Numbered from the stretch's first letter, positions 1 to 8,251 are shown. The stretch: 48,560 nucleotides of DNA from Clostridia bacterium (GCA_028720205.1 JAQYLE010000056.1:1-48560); one strand, 5' to 3'. Notes: a model not told the origin generated them from the letters alone. Program-made: numbers and translations.

Positions 1-10
1 TTTTAAGAAA

Positions 11-50
11 ACATAAAAACAGGGACGTAAGAAAAAATTCTTGCGCCCCT
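11..50 (-). terminator. Rho-independent terminator of the small minus-strand gene
   Basis: Bases 21-33 and 38-50 form a 13-bp imperfect stem (one mismatch, one G-U) around an AAAA loop. Read on the minus strand the stem is followed by a T-rich tail (complement of 1-20). It lies about 60 bases beyond the stop codon of the minus-strand gene at 108-401. Confidence 0.55.
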
Positions 51-107
51 TTGACAGTAAAAAACAAATGATAATGTAAAACGAGTGAACGATTTGTTGG
101 ATCAGAT

Positions 108-401
108 TCAATTCCGTAACTGCGGCTGATAGGATTTTCCGCGAATTTCTATAAAACTTTTTGTAAAGTATGCTCTGCCTTTATCACAAGCGCGTATTAA
201 AATGCGTTCGGCGTTATAATCGGCTTTCGGGATATTGCCGCAGGTAAATTCTTCGTCTTTACATACGGAGATTATTTCAAAACCTTTCGTTACGAAGAAC
301 GAGGAAAATTGCCATATTTTTTCAAATCTTCCGTTGCAATCGGCAATCAGGCAAACGTTCAAACCTTTGTGATAAGCGGTAATGCGGAAATAATTACTCA
401 T
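108..401 (-). CDS. Small hypothetical protein of mobile-element type
   Basis: A 97-residue protein starting MSNYFRITAYHKG, with no membrane segment or signal peptide. The ATG at 401 is preferred over the in-frame ATG at 416 because GGAG lies 9 bases before it, inside the upstream codons. From memory, proteins opening with this motif and continuing with a W-Q-F-S-S-F-F-type segment (residues about 31-36) are common passengers of conjugative and plasmid-like elements of Clostridia; their function is unknown. It reads leftward into a terminator at 11-50, and a truncated gene lies 30 bases upstream on the same strand, so both look like the tail of an element operon. The mobile-element link is inference from memory, not from a search. 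Confidence 0.6.
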   Translation of the reverse strand: MSNYFRITAYHKGLNVCLIADCNGRFEKIWQFSSFFVTKGFEIISVCKDEEFTCGNIPKADYNAERILIRACDKGRAYFTKSFIEIRGKSYQPQLRN

Positions 402-431
402 AGTTTTGTACTCCATTTTATAATTTTGTTC

Positions 432-604
432 TTACGCCGCGGTTATGCGTTTTAACTTTTTGTTGGCATACGGCAGCCATTTTTTATGTACAAATTCAAG
501 AACGTCGTCGCTCGGTTTGCTGTCGTGCTCGCCGTAGCATTGCAGCACGCGTTTTTGCGACAAAGAGTATTCCACCGTAACCAGCGGAATAAGATTCTTT
601 TTTT
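432..604 (-). pseudogene. C-terminal remnant of an unrecognised minus-strand gene
   Basis: On the minus strand an open frame ending in TAA at 434-432 encodes about 57 residues of protein-like sequence: it includes IPLVTVEYSLSQKRVLQCYG and ends WLPYANKKLKRITAA. Upstream of about base 604 the frame stays open but runs antisense to the FGGY kinase, so the true N-terminus has been lost. It sits just upstream of the small mobile-element-type gene and would have been co-transcribed with it. I do not recognise the family. The break coincides with the point where kinase homology starts on the other strand, which suggests a DNA rearrangement at the T-tract 598-604. Confidence 0.5.
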
Positions 605-1808
605 GCCTATGATCTACACAGATCCTCGTGGAGAAAAGGAAGCGGAATGGCTCCTTAAAAAATTTGGTGCGGAAAAACTGTTTTCAACGACGGGCGTTTT
701 ACCGCAGAGTATGTATTCTATCGCAAAATTGCTTTGGATAAAAAAGAATTATTCCGAATTGTTTGAAAAAGCGGACAAGGTAATGCTTACGTGCGATTAT
801 TTAGGGTATTTGCTTACGGGGGAGCGGGTCATCGACTATGCTTTGGCTTCAAGAACAGGGGCGTTCAATATAGAAAAGCTGTGTTTTGATCAAGAAATTT
901 TATCCGAATGCGAGATCTCGACGGAATTATTTTCTAAGCCGAAACGTGCTGGAAGTATTGTCGGTAAGCTGAAAAGAGAGTTGTGCGAAGAAATCGGTAT
1001 AGAAGAGTGTATGCTTGTACTTGGTTCGCATGACCAGGTATGCGCAACGCTTGGGGCAGGGGTGATTTCTGCCGGACAAGCTGCGGACGGCATGGGGACA
1101 GTCGAGTGCATTACCGTGTTGTTTGATAAAAAGCCTAACAACTTGGAAATGGGGATACAAGGCTATCCCTGTGTTCCTTTTGCGGTGGAAGGGCTGTACT
1201 GTACGTATATTCTCAATCTTTCTAATGGCTCGATTGTCAGTTGGTATAAAAACAAGCTTTTGCATAATTACATAGGCGAAGAAAGCTCTTTCTTTGCCTA
1301 TGTGGAAAAGAACATGAAGGACCAACCTACGGGAATTTTAGTTTTGCCTTATTTTGGCGGTTCGTCAACACCCTATCAAGACATCAACGCAAAGGGAGCT
1401 ATTCTCAATCTCGACTTGCAAACGTCGGACAGCGATTTGTACAAAGGTATTTTAGAAGGAACAGCTCTTGAAATGTGTCTAAATGCAGATATTGTGAAAG
1501 AGTATGGAATTATGCTTGACGGTGCTGTTGCTACAGGTGGAGGCGCAAATTCGAGGAAGTGGTTGCAAATCAAAGCAGATATCCAAAATATTCCCTATAA
1601 AACCTTGCGTTCCAGTGAGGGCGGGCTTTGCGGTTGCGCTATTTTACAAGCTATAGGCATGAGGCAAGTATGCGATTTTCGTCATGCGGTAGAAATTTTT
1701 GTGCAATACGGAGAGGAGTTTTTACCAAATCCAACACGGCACGTCGCATATCGAAATCAATATGAAAAATATAAGAAACTATATAGAACTTTAAAGGAGT
1801 TTAACTAA
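601..1808 (+). pseudogene. FGGY-family carbohydrate kinase, N-terminally truncated
   Basis: The product matches the FGGY sugar kinase family from the motif P-x-I-x-x-x-D-x-R-x-x-x-E (here PMIYTDPRGEKEAEWL) to the C-terminus, including the ATGGGANSRKWLQIKADIQ adenosine-binding segment near the end. Roughly the first 80-100 residues are missing, including the DxGT phosphate-binding loop that all active FGGY kinases carry. The frame is open back to an ATG at 486, but those 38 residues do not look like kinase; they come from the antisense of a different gene, and no ribosome binding site precedes them. The stop is one base from the next gene, so it was once the first gene of the isomerase-aldolase operon. 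Probably inactive. The sugar it acted on cannot be read from the sequence. Confidence 0.8.
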
Positions 1809-1809
1809 T

Positions 1810-3204
1810 ATGAAATTTGCATTGTTTTTTGGAAACCGTGGGTTTATGCCCGCAGAACTTATCGCAGGCGCAAGAGCGGATATGATTAAAGCCGTAACTG
1901 ACGCCGGGTACGAAGTCCTCGTAATGGACGAAAACGCTACCCGCTACGGTGCAGTGGAAACCCGCGATGAGGGCAGGCTGTATCACGATTGGCTGAAGAG
2001 CCACGAGGGCGAATACGATGGCGTAATTCTCTGTATGCCTATTTTCATTGATGAAAACGGTGCGGTTGCCGCTTTGCAAGACGCAGGCGTGCCTATCCTT
2101 ATGCAAGCATACCCCGACGAAATCGGCAAAATGGATTTCAAGCACCGTCGCGACGCGTACTGCGGGAAGTTCTCGGTGACGGACGTATTCTATCAATATC
2201 AAATTCCTTTTACCGTCATGAAACCGCACGTCGTACATCCTTTGAGCGACGCTTTCAAGCAGAATTTGAGCGATTTTGCAGCGATCTGCCGTGTCGTTAA
2301 GGGAATGAAACGGTTTAATCTCGGTTGTATCGGTGCAAGAACGACGGCGTTCAAAACCGTTCGTTTCGACGAGGTTACCTTGCAGAGATACGGCATTAAC
2401 GTAGAGAGTTTCGACCTTTCCGAACTTATTTTCAAAGTAAACGCAAAAAAAGACGACGATAAGGCAGTGCTTGCAAAAATCGAGCGTTTGGAGAATTACG
2501 CGAATTTTACCAAAGTGCCTGCGGCAAATAAATTGACGCTTGCAAAGATCTCCGTCGTTATCGATGAATACATAGCGGAATACCACCTTGACGCAATCAC
2601 TCTTCGTTGTTGGAACGAAATGGAAACGATACTTCGCGTTTGTCCTTGCGTGCTTATTTCCGAGCTTAACGATAGAGGTATCGTATGCTCTTGCGAAATC
2701 GATTTGACGAGTGCGATCACGATGCGCGCAATGGCGCTTGCGAGCGAAAAGCCTACCGCTTGTTTGGATTGGAATAATAACTACGGCGACGATGAAAATA
2801 AGGTAATCCTTTTCCATTGCGGACCGGTTGCGCAAACGCTTATGGCGGATAAGGGCGAAGTTACCGAACATAAGATGTTTGCCAAGGGAGATCCCGGTTC
2901 GGGCTGGGGTACCAACGAGGGAAGAATTGCCGCCTTCGATATGACCTTCTCCAACGGCTTTACCGAGGACGGGAAGCTCAAAGTATATGCAAGCGAGGCA
3001 AAATTCACGGGCGATCCCATTGAAAAAGCATATTTTGGTTGTGGCGGCGTTGCAGAAATTCCCGATTTGCAAAACAAGCTTATTCGTCTTGCAAAAGGTG
3101 GATTCAAGCATCATACGACGGTTGGTATGGGACATATGAAATACGTTTTGGAAGAAGCATTTAAGACGTATCTTGGTTATGAAGTAATCGATATAGAGAG
3201 GTAA
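1810..3204 (+). CDS. L-fucose/L-arabinose isomerase family protein
   Basis: A 464-residue cytosolic protein of the FucI/AraA superfamily, which interconverts aldoses and ketoses with a divalent metal. Visible family features are the N-terminal Rossmann-like part with an RDEGRLYHDWL segment (about residues 52-63), the RCWNEME motif near 265-271, CEIDLTSA near 295 and a C-terminal HH-containing stretch near 433; acidic residues and a histidine at such places bind the metal in characterised members. A ribosome binding site (aaaggag) overlaps the end of the kinase gene, and the aldolase start lies 3 bases after its stop. With kinase and class II aldolase it would form an isomerase-kinase-aldolase sugar pathway. 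The substrate is undetermined; L-fucose, D-arabinose or another deoxy- or modified hexose are possible. Confidence 0.8.
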   Translation: MKFALFFGNRGFMPAELIAGARADMIKAVTDAGYEVLVMDENATRYGAVETRDEGRLYHDWLKSHEGEYDGVILCMPIFIDENGAVAALQDAGVPILMQAYPDEIGKMDFKHRRDAYCGKFSVTDVFYQYQIPFTVMKPHVVHPLSDAFKQNLSDFAAICRVVKGMKRFNLGCIGARTTAFKTVRFDEVTLQRYGINVESFDLSELIFKVNAKKDDDKAVLAKIERLENYANFTKVPAANKLTLAKISVVIDEYIAEYHLDAITLRCWNEMETILRVCPCVLISELNDRGIVCSCEIDLTSAITMRAMALASEKPTACLDWNNNYGDDENKVILFHCGPVAQTLMADKGEVTEHKMFAKGDPGSGWGTNEGRIAAFDMTFSNGFTEDGKLKVYASEAKFTGDPIEKAYFGCGGVAEIPDLQNKLIRLAKGGFKHHTTVGMGHMKYVLEEAFKTYLGYEVIDIER

Positions 3205-3207
3205 ACT

Positions 3208-4053
3208 ATGTTAGCAAGTTTAAAAGAAGTAGTTGCAGAAGGAAAAAAAAGAAGCATAGCAATCGGGAGTTTTAATACTCCTAATCTGGAATGCTTGCTC
3301 GCGGTTTTGGACGCAGCTGAAACGCTGGATGTGCCTGTGATTATCGCGCACGCACAATGTCACGAGGACGTAGCGCCGCTTGATAAAATTGGTCCTGTTA
3401 TGGTAGAGCTTGCAAAGCGAAGTAAGGTAAAAGTTTGCGTTCATCTCGACCATGGTGAGGACTTCGAGTATTGCAAGCGCGCAATCGAGCTTGGATTTAC
3501 CTCGGTTATGATCGACTATTCTACCCTCCCTTACGAGGAGAACGCAAAGGGGACGAGAGAGGTCGTTGACTTTGCGCATAGTCGTGGCGTAGACGTAGAA
3601 GCAGAACTTGGCGCGCTTCCGCAGAGAGAGGGAGGTACGGGTGAAGTTGCGACTAATCCCGAGGATTTGTACACAAAACCTGCGCTTGTTCCCGATTTCT
3701 TAGAAAAGACGAATGTGGATGCTTTGGCAATTGCGTTCGGTACGGCACACGGCATCTATAAGACCAAGCCTGTTCTCAATATGGATATCATCACCAAGGT
3801 TAGAGAATATACTGATTTGCCCTTGGTTATGCACGGCGGAAGTGGCATTTCTCACGAGGAATACCGTGAAGTTATCCGTCGGGGTGTAGGTAAAATCAAT
3901 TACTATTCCTATATGGCGTACGCAGGTTATGCGGCGGCAAAAAAAACGGTGGAGGGTAAGGAAGCAGACTTCTTCCATAACCTCGCACTCAATGCACAGC
4001 AGGCAATGTATGAAAACGCTCTCGCCACTTTAAAGGTGTTTTCGGGAGAATAA
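3208..4053 (+). CDS. Class II ketose-bisphosphate aldolase (Fba/GatY/KbaY-like)
   Basis: A 281-residue zinc-dependent aldolase of the FbaA/GatY family, which splits a ketose 1,6-bisphosphate (or related phosphoketose) to dihydroxyacetone phosphate and an aldehyde. Diagnostic motifs are VHLDHGED near 80-87 (zinc histidine and catalytic aspartate), AELGALPQREGG near 131-142, FGTAHG near 177-182 (zinc histidine) and MHGGSGI near 207-213 (zinc histidine, phosphate loop). The usual KINI-x-T phosphate-binding strand reads KINYYSYM, slightly unusual and perhaps reflecting a different substrate. It starts at an ATG behind gagaggt and is tightly packed between the isomerase and the epimerase gene. Fructose-, tagatose- or sulfo-sugar bisphosphate cannot be told apart by eye. 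Confidence 0.88.
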   Translation: MLASLKEVVAEGKKRSIAIGSFNTPNLECLLAVLDAAETLDVPVIIAHAQCHEDVAPLDKIGPVMVELAKRSKVKVCVHLDHGEDFEYCKRAIELGFTSVMIDYSTLPYEENAKGTREVVDFAHSRGVDVEAELGALPQREGGTGEVATNPEDLYTKPALVPDFLEKTNVDALAIAFGTAHGIYKTKPVLNMDIITKVREYTDLPLVMHGGSGISHEEYREVIRRGVGKINYYSYMAYAGYAAAKKTVEGKEADFFHNLALNAQQAMYENALATLKVFSGE

Positions 4054-4054
4054 T

Positions 4055-4957
4055 ATGAACGGCAAAATTTCTAATTTTGTCCAAGTTTGCTCCCTTCGTC
4101 GGTATACGCTGACGGAGGGTAGCGAAAAGGGCTTGGATATTCTCGATTGCGACAATGGAAAAATTCGTTTTTTGCTCAATGTTAGCAAAGCTCTTGACAT
4201 TGCGCAACTTTGGCACGAGGGGCAAAATATGTCTTTCCTGTCCAAAAATGGACTGACGGGTAGAGAGATTCCGTTTTTGAATCGTTTTGAAGGGGGAATG
4301 CTCTATACCTGCGGTTTAGACAGTGTAGGTAGCAGAGAAGGATTTGAATTGCACGGCTCGCACCATAATACTCCGGCAAGAGTTATCAAAGCCGAGTGCA
4401 ACGAGGAGGGGATTACCGTAGAAGCGGAAATATCCGCAACGGCGTTATTCGGTAAAAACTTGTTATTTAAACGTAAAGTATTTACGGCGGTCGGATCGGG
4501 AGAAGTACAAATAACCGATACCCTTGAAAACCGAGGTTATATAGAAGAAAATTACTGTCTTTTATATCACGTCAACGTCGGTTATCCTATGTTGGATGCG
4601 GGCGCAAAAATCGTTGCAAACGTCAAAAATGCGACTGCTCGTACTCCTTGGGCAAAGGAAAACGAATGTAGTATGTACGAGATGAACGACGCGAAACCGT
4701 GTCAAGAGGAAACGTGCTATTTCTTGGACATGACAACGCCTACAGTGTCTCTTATCAACGAGAAAATAGGAAAAATGTTTACGCTCAGTTGGTCGAATGA
4801 CATGCTTCCTCATTTCGTGGAATGGAAAAGTATGGCGAGCGGCGATTATGCACTTGGGTTAGAGCCTTGTACGACAAAGTTAGACGATTATTTTACTTAT
4901 AACAGCATAAAAGCTGGGGAAAAGAAAGTATTTTCTTTAAGCATACAAATCCAATAA
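4055..4957 (+). CDS. Aldose 1-epimerase family protein (DUF4432-like)
   Basis: A 300-residue protein of the galactose-mutarotase-like fold, closest in appearance to the DUF4432 group of aldose epimerases rather than to classical GalM. Supporting segments are HGSHHNTPA near 98-106, YCLLYHVNVGYPML near 165-178 (the histidine would be the catalytic acid) and GDYALGLEP near 261-269 (glutamate as base). It starts one base after the aldolase stop with gggaga as ribosome binding site and is the last gene of the isomerase-aldolase unit. It most likely equilibrates the anomers of the sugar handled by that pathway. It is distinct from the galM further downstream, so the island carries two different mutarotases. 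Confidence 0.72.
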   Translation: MNGKISNFVQVCSLRRYTLTEGSEKGLDILDCDNGKIRFLLNVSKALDIAQLWHEGQNMSFLSKNGLTGREIPFLNRFEGGMLYTCGLDSVGSREGFELHGSHHNTPARVIKAECNEEGITVEAEISATALFGKNLLFKRKVFTAVGSGEVQITDTLENRGYIEENYCLLYHVNVGYPMLDAGAKIVANVKNATARTPWAKENECSMYEMNDAKPCQEETCYFLDMTTPTVSLINEKIGKMFTLSWSNDMLPHFVEWKSMASGDYALGLEPCTTKLDDYFTYNSIKAGEKKVFSLSIQIQ

Positions 4958-4971
4958 AATTTGAGGCAAAT

Positions 4972-5028
4972 ATATCCCTGTTAAATTTTTGACGGATAGT
5001 CTCGGAACCGATACAGGGATATTCCCTG
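4972..5028. promoter_or_regulatory. Operator-like repeats upstream of galK
   Basis: Three copies of a CAGGGA half-site lie in the 100-base gap before galK: TCCCTG at 4975-4980, CAGGGA at 5014-5019 and TCCCTG at 5023-5028. The last two make a perfect 6-3-6 palindrome, and the first pairs with the second as a 10-bp inverted repeat (4972-4981 with 5013-5022). A TTGACG at 4989-4994 lies between the arms. The layout suits a repressor that blocks or loops over a galK promoter; an RNA hairpin is the alternative. Confidence 0.4.
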
Positions 5029-5058
5029 CTATACAAACTGTTATGAGGAAAAGTGATT

Positions 5059-6177
5059 ATGAATATGAAATCTTATAAAATTTCAGCGGCAGGGCGAGTA
5101 AATTTAATCGGCGAACACGTTGATTATTGTGGCGGTAAGGTACTACCTGCGGCGTTGTCTTTTAAGAACACGATTAAAATGACGCCAAACGGCACGAATT
5201 TTATCAATTTATCGTGGACAACCTTGCCTGATAAAGTAACGCTCGATATTGATAAATTGGCAGAATATAAGGATGAAAAATACGCCAAGTATCAAGCGGG
5301 CAGTGCCTATGTTTGGCAACGGCTTGGGCATAAAATCGTCGGTTGCGATATGGAGTATGATTGCAAAGTACCGTTTGGTAGCGGTCTTTCTTCGTCTGCG
5401 GCGATTGAAGTATCAACCATTGCCGCTTTATGTGTAGCCGCAGGGGAAGAAATCAATCCCAAAGAAATCGCTCTTGCTGCACAAAAAGCGGAGAATGAAT
5501 ACGTTGGTATGAATTGCGGTATTATGGATCAATACGCATCAGCTTGTGGAAAGAAAAATCACGCTATGCTTTTGAACTGTAAAGCAGTAGAAAGCGTGTA
5601 CGTCCCCATTGAGTTTGGCGATTATCAGCTTGTTATTGCAAATTGTAATAAACCACACGACTTGGTAACGAGCAAATATAACGAGCGCAGACAAGAAACG
5701 GAACAGGCTTTGGCACTCTTGCAAACGCAAACGAAAATCGATTGTCTTGCCGATTTAACGGTTACAAAGTTTGATGAGATAAGCCGTGTTTTGCCGACGA
5801 TTATTCGCAAAAGAGCCTACCACGTCGTTAGTGAATGTGAAAGGGTTCGTTTAGCTATGCAGTCTATGAGCACGGGAAATATGCTTATGCTCGGTGAGCT
5901 TTTGAATGCCTCTCACAAATCTTTGCGTGATAATTACGAGGTAACGGGTAAGGAGTTAGATAGCCTTGCATTTGCAGCGCAGGCACATCCCGCTTGTATC
6001 GGTTCAAGAATGACTGGTGGCGGCTTTGGGGGCTGTACGATTTCTCTCGTTCGTAAAGATAGTGTGGAGGATTTTAAGAAATTTGTTTCTGAACGTTATA
6101 CGAAAGAAACAGGATATCCCGTAACTTTCTATGATTGTGAAATCGGGGATGGGATTATTGTGGAAGAAAATGATTGA
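5059..6177 (+). CDS. galK: Galactokinase
   Basis: GHMP-family kinase of 372 residues that phosphorylates alpha-D-galactose at C1 with ATP, the first committed step of the Leloir pathway. The galactokinase signature GRVNLIGEHVDYCGG (about 12-26), the ATP loop PFGSGLSSSAA (about 109-119) and the C-terminal GGGFGGC motif (about 320) are intact. Of three in-frame starts (GTG 5053, ATG 5059, ATG 5065) I chose 5059 because gaggaa lies at the best spacing. galM overlaps its 3' end by 8 bases. There is no galT or galE in the window, so galactose 1-phosphate must be used by genes elsewhere or by galT lost from this rearranged island. Confidence 0.93.
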   Translation: MNMKSYKISAAGRVNLIGEHVDYCGGKVLPAALSFKNTIKMTPNGTNFINLSWTTLPDKVTLDIDKLAEYKDEKYAKYQAGSAYVWQRLGHKIVGCDMEYDCKVPFGSGLSSSAAIEVSTIAALCVAAGEEINPKEIALAAQKAENEYVGMNCGIMDQYASACGKKNHAMLLNCKAVESVYVPIEFGDYQLVIANCNKPHDLVTSKYNERRQETEQALALLQTQTKIDCLADLTVTKFDEISRVLPTIIRKRAYHVVSECERVRLAMQSMSTGNMLMLGELLNASHKSLRDNYEVTGKELDSLAFAAQAHPACIGSRMTGGGFGGCTISLVRKDSVEDFKKFVSERYTKETGYPVTFYDCEIGDGIIVEEND

Positions 6178-8176
6178 AGCGAAAGTATTTGATAAAACGA
6201 AAGACGGACGGCAGGTGCTTGCATTTACGCTTACAGACGGGAAATCTTACGTTAAGGTTTTGAATTATGGCGGCATTATTCAGAGTCTTGTTGTGCCAGA
6301 TAAAGACGGAAACCCTACGGACGTTGTATTGGGATATAAGAATATAGAGGGCTACGAAAAAAACGACGGCTACCTCGGTGCGCTCATCGGGCGTTTTGGT
6401 AATCGTATAAGGAAAGGTGATTTGCCGATTGACGGTAATCATTACTTGCTTTATTGTAATGATAAAGGGAACCATTTGCACGGTGGAAAAGTTGGGTTTG
6501 ATAAAAAGATTTGGAAACCTGAAATTAACGGCGATGAATTGACGTTGTCTATTGTATCGCCCGACGGTGAAGAGAATTATCCCGGCAATTTAGAGGTTCG
6601 CGTTACGTACACCTTCAAGAATGGCGAATTGAAAATTCAGTATTATGCCGTGTCCGACAAAAAGACAGCAATCAATCTTACTAACCACGCTTACTTTAAT
6701 TTGAGTGGCGAGGGAAGTGGCGACGCTACGGACAACGAAATGTGGATTGATAGCGACTATATTACGTCAACGGACGAAAATTTGATTCCTATGGGTGGAT
6801 TTAGAGCCGTAGAGGGAACGCCGTTTGATTTTAATAAGCCCAAAGCAATCGGGCAAGATATCGACGCCGACGATGAAGATTTGAAAAAAGGCGGCGGCTA
6901 TGATCATTGTCACCTTTTGAAAAATAAGAGCGGTGAGTACGTAAAGTATGCGCAAGCATATAGCTCGAAAACGGGAATAAAAATGTCTTGCTATACGGAT
7001 ATGCCTGCGGTACATTTCTATGCAGGGAATTGCTTAAATCAAAAGGGTAAAACAATTTATTATGGAAAACGTGCAGGCTATTGTTTGGAAACGGAAGCTA
7101 TCCCCAACAACGTAAACGTACCCGAATACGCAGTGCTTGGTAGTTCGATTTATAACGCAGGGCAAAAGTATTGTTTTTCTGCTGCTTATAAGTTTGAAGT
7201 ATATCAAATCATTTCGGCTTTTGCGAGCTGGCTGAAAATTGCGCCTATGCGTATTCAGTTTAAGAGCGTAACGAAGAAAGCGGATTTGGACAGGCATATC
7301 TCTATCTTACAGGAAGAACTGAGAGAGGAAGACAACGAGCATTGTCGAGAGCTTGGCAAGGACTATATCGGTTTAATCCAAGAGGTAGGCAATCGGGAGG
7401 CTTTGACAAGGCGGTTTTTCTTAATCTTCGAGTACGAATCGCCGCACCGAGCCTTTGACGATTTCGCACTTGTCTATTCGACGATGCAGACGGTAGAACA
7501 GAACGCAAGGGCGTACTTTTCCCAATGCGGAAATTCGATTTTACAACACCAAAACGAAGACGAAGCGACGGCGGAGATACTATACATGTATTTCAACCGT
7601 TGTTCTTGTATAGAAGAACCTTTTTCGCAAAGAGTAGAAAGAATCGTTGTGGACGCAGTAAGGGGCGAGGGCGGTATTTTAGGGCTTGACCCCGTACCTG
7701 CTATCCCCATTTCGGCATTCGTAGCTCCGCGCGGGATAGATTTTACGCACGCAAATTATTTCGTTATGGACGGTTTATACTACTCTATCCTGTATATACG
7801 AGCAGACGGGTATCCAAGCTCGGTGCGGGCTGGGTGGATGTCGGCAATTATCAACGCAGGGGAAGGGATTGACGTAGACGTACATTTGCGGAAAGAAAAT
7901 CGTAGCAAGGTCATAGATAAGGTAGCGCAGCGTATTCGGTTGAATAACGTAGGCGAAAAACACGATACCGTTCTGCGCCTGACGGGCTTTACGCGCGGCG
8001 TTGCGTTTGTAAACGGCGTAAATCTCGGCAGACATTGGGCGGCGGAAAATTCGTGTAACAAACTGTTCGTACCCGCGCCTTTTCTGAAAGAAGGAGAAAA
8101 CGAACTTGTGATTTTCGACGTGCTGGCAAACGCAAACGGAAAAACGGTTACGCTGACGGACGATACGTCGGACTAA
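6170..8176 (+). CDS. galM: Galactose mutarotase fused in frame to conjugation-ATPase and GH35 fragments
   Basis: Residues 1-345 form a full-length aldose 1-epimerase that interconverts alpha- and beta-D-galactose: NYGGIIQSL near the N-terminus, catalytic histidine in NLTNHAYFNL (about 171) and glutamate in CLETEAIPN (about 307). GalM normally ends about where this one reaches FEVY (base 7204). Here the frame continues for 323 more codons through a VirB4/TraE-like segment (7205-7960) and a GH35 beta-galactosidase C-terminus (7961-8176). The start ATG at 6170 overlaps the galK stop and has ggaag before it. The galM part is probably functional if the tail does not destabilise it. A three-way in-frame chimera is unusual and may be a deletion scar or an assembly join. 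Confidence 0.85.
   Translation: MIEAKVFDKTKDGRQVLAFTLTDGKSYVKVLNYGGIIQSLVVPDKDGNPTDVVLGYKNIEGYEKNDGYLGALIGRFGNRIRKGDLPIDGNHYLLYCNDKGNHLHGGKVGFDKKIWKPEINGDELTLSIVSPDGEENYPGNLEVRVTYTFKNGELKIQYYAVSDKKTAINLTNHAYFNLSGEGSGDATDNEMWIDSDYITSTDENLIPMGGFRAVEGTPFDFNKPKAIGQDIDADDEDLKKGGGYDHCHLLKNKSGEYVKYAQAYSSKTGIKMSCYTDMPAVHFYAGNCLNQKGKTIYYGKRAGYCLETEAIPNNVNVPEYAVLGSSIYNAGQKYCFSAAYKFEVYQIISAFASWLKIAPMRIQFKSVTKKADLDRHISILQEELREEDNEHCRELGKDYIGLIQEVGNREALTRRFFLIFEYESPHRAFDDFALVYSTMQTVEQNARAYFSQCGNSILQHQNEDEATAEILYMYFNRCSCIEEPFSQRVERIVVDAVRGEGGILGLDPVPAIPISAFVAPRGIDFTHANYFVMDGLYYSILYIRADGYPSSVRAGWMSAIINAGEGIDVDVHLRKENRSKVIDKVAQRIRLNNVGEKHDTVLRLTGFTRGVAFVNGVNLGRHWAAENSCNKLFVPAPFLKEGENELVIFDVLANANGKTVTLTDDTSD
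7205..7960 (+). pseudogene. VirB4/TraE-type conjugation ATPase fragment
   Basis: About 252 residues resemble the N-terminal half of the VirB4-like transfer ATPase of clostridial conjugative elements (the CD1110-type family). Recognisable stretches are ASWLKIAPMRIQFKSVT, REALTRRFFLIFEYE-like text (here NREALTRRFFLIFEYE), QCGNSILQHQNEDEATAEIL, APRGIDFTH and INAGEGIDVDVHLRKE. The Walker A and B ATPase core that should follow is absent, as is the native start, so the piece cannot power secretion. It has no internal stop or frameshift, implying that the insertion or deletion that stranded it is recent. Recognition is from memory of the family. Confidence 0.75.
7961..8176 (+). pseudogene. GH35 beta-galactosidase C-terminal remnant
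   Basis: The last 71 residues of the fused frame match the C-terminal jelly-roll end of bacterial family 35 beta-galactosidases: LTGFTRGVAFVNGVNLGRHW followed by LFVPAPFLKEGENELVIFDV. Around 500 residues with the catalytic TIM barrel are missing, so no enzyme is made. The remnant shares the GCG/CGC-rich codon style of the genes to its right, suggesting it marks the original chromosomal side of the junction. Its presence beside galK and galM says that a beta-galactoside use locus once stood here. Confidence 0.75.
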
Positions 8177-8216
8177 CCGCCGCGCAGAGTCGCCGAAAGA
8201 AAAAACTTCAAAACGC

Positions 8217-8245
8217 TTGACAAACGAAACGGCTTCGTATATGAT
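8217..8245 (+). promoter_or_regulatory. Consensus promoter with no downstream gene
   Basis: TTGACA (8217-8222), 17 bases, TATGAT (8240-8245). The next gene is convergent, so the transcript would span only about 110 bases up to the T-run at 8351-8360 or the hairpin at 8365-8414. It either drives a small RNA or is an orphan left by the rearrangement. Confidence 0.6.
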
Positions 8246-8251
8246 AAAATA

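Noticed and set aside
51-79. Promoter with TTGACA at 51-56
   Set aside because: No acceptable -10 box at 16-18 bases and no plus-strand gene follows in the next 400 bases.
1801-3135. 444-codon open frame on the minus strand
   Set aside because: Fully antisense to the isomerase, no ribosome binding site, low-complexity His/Cys/Phe-rich product; a codon-bias shadow.
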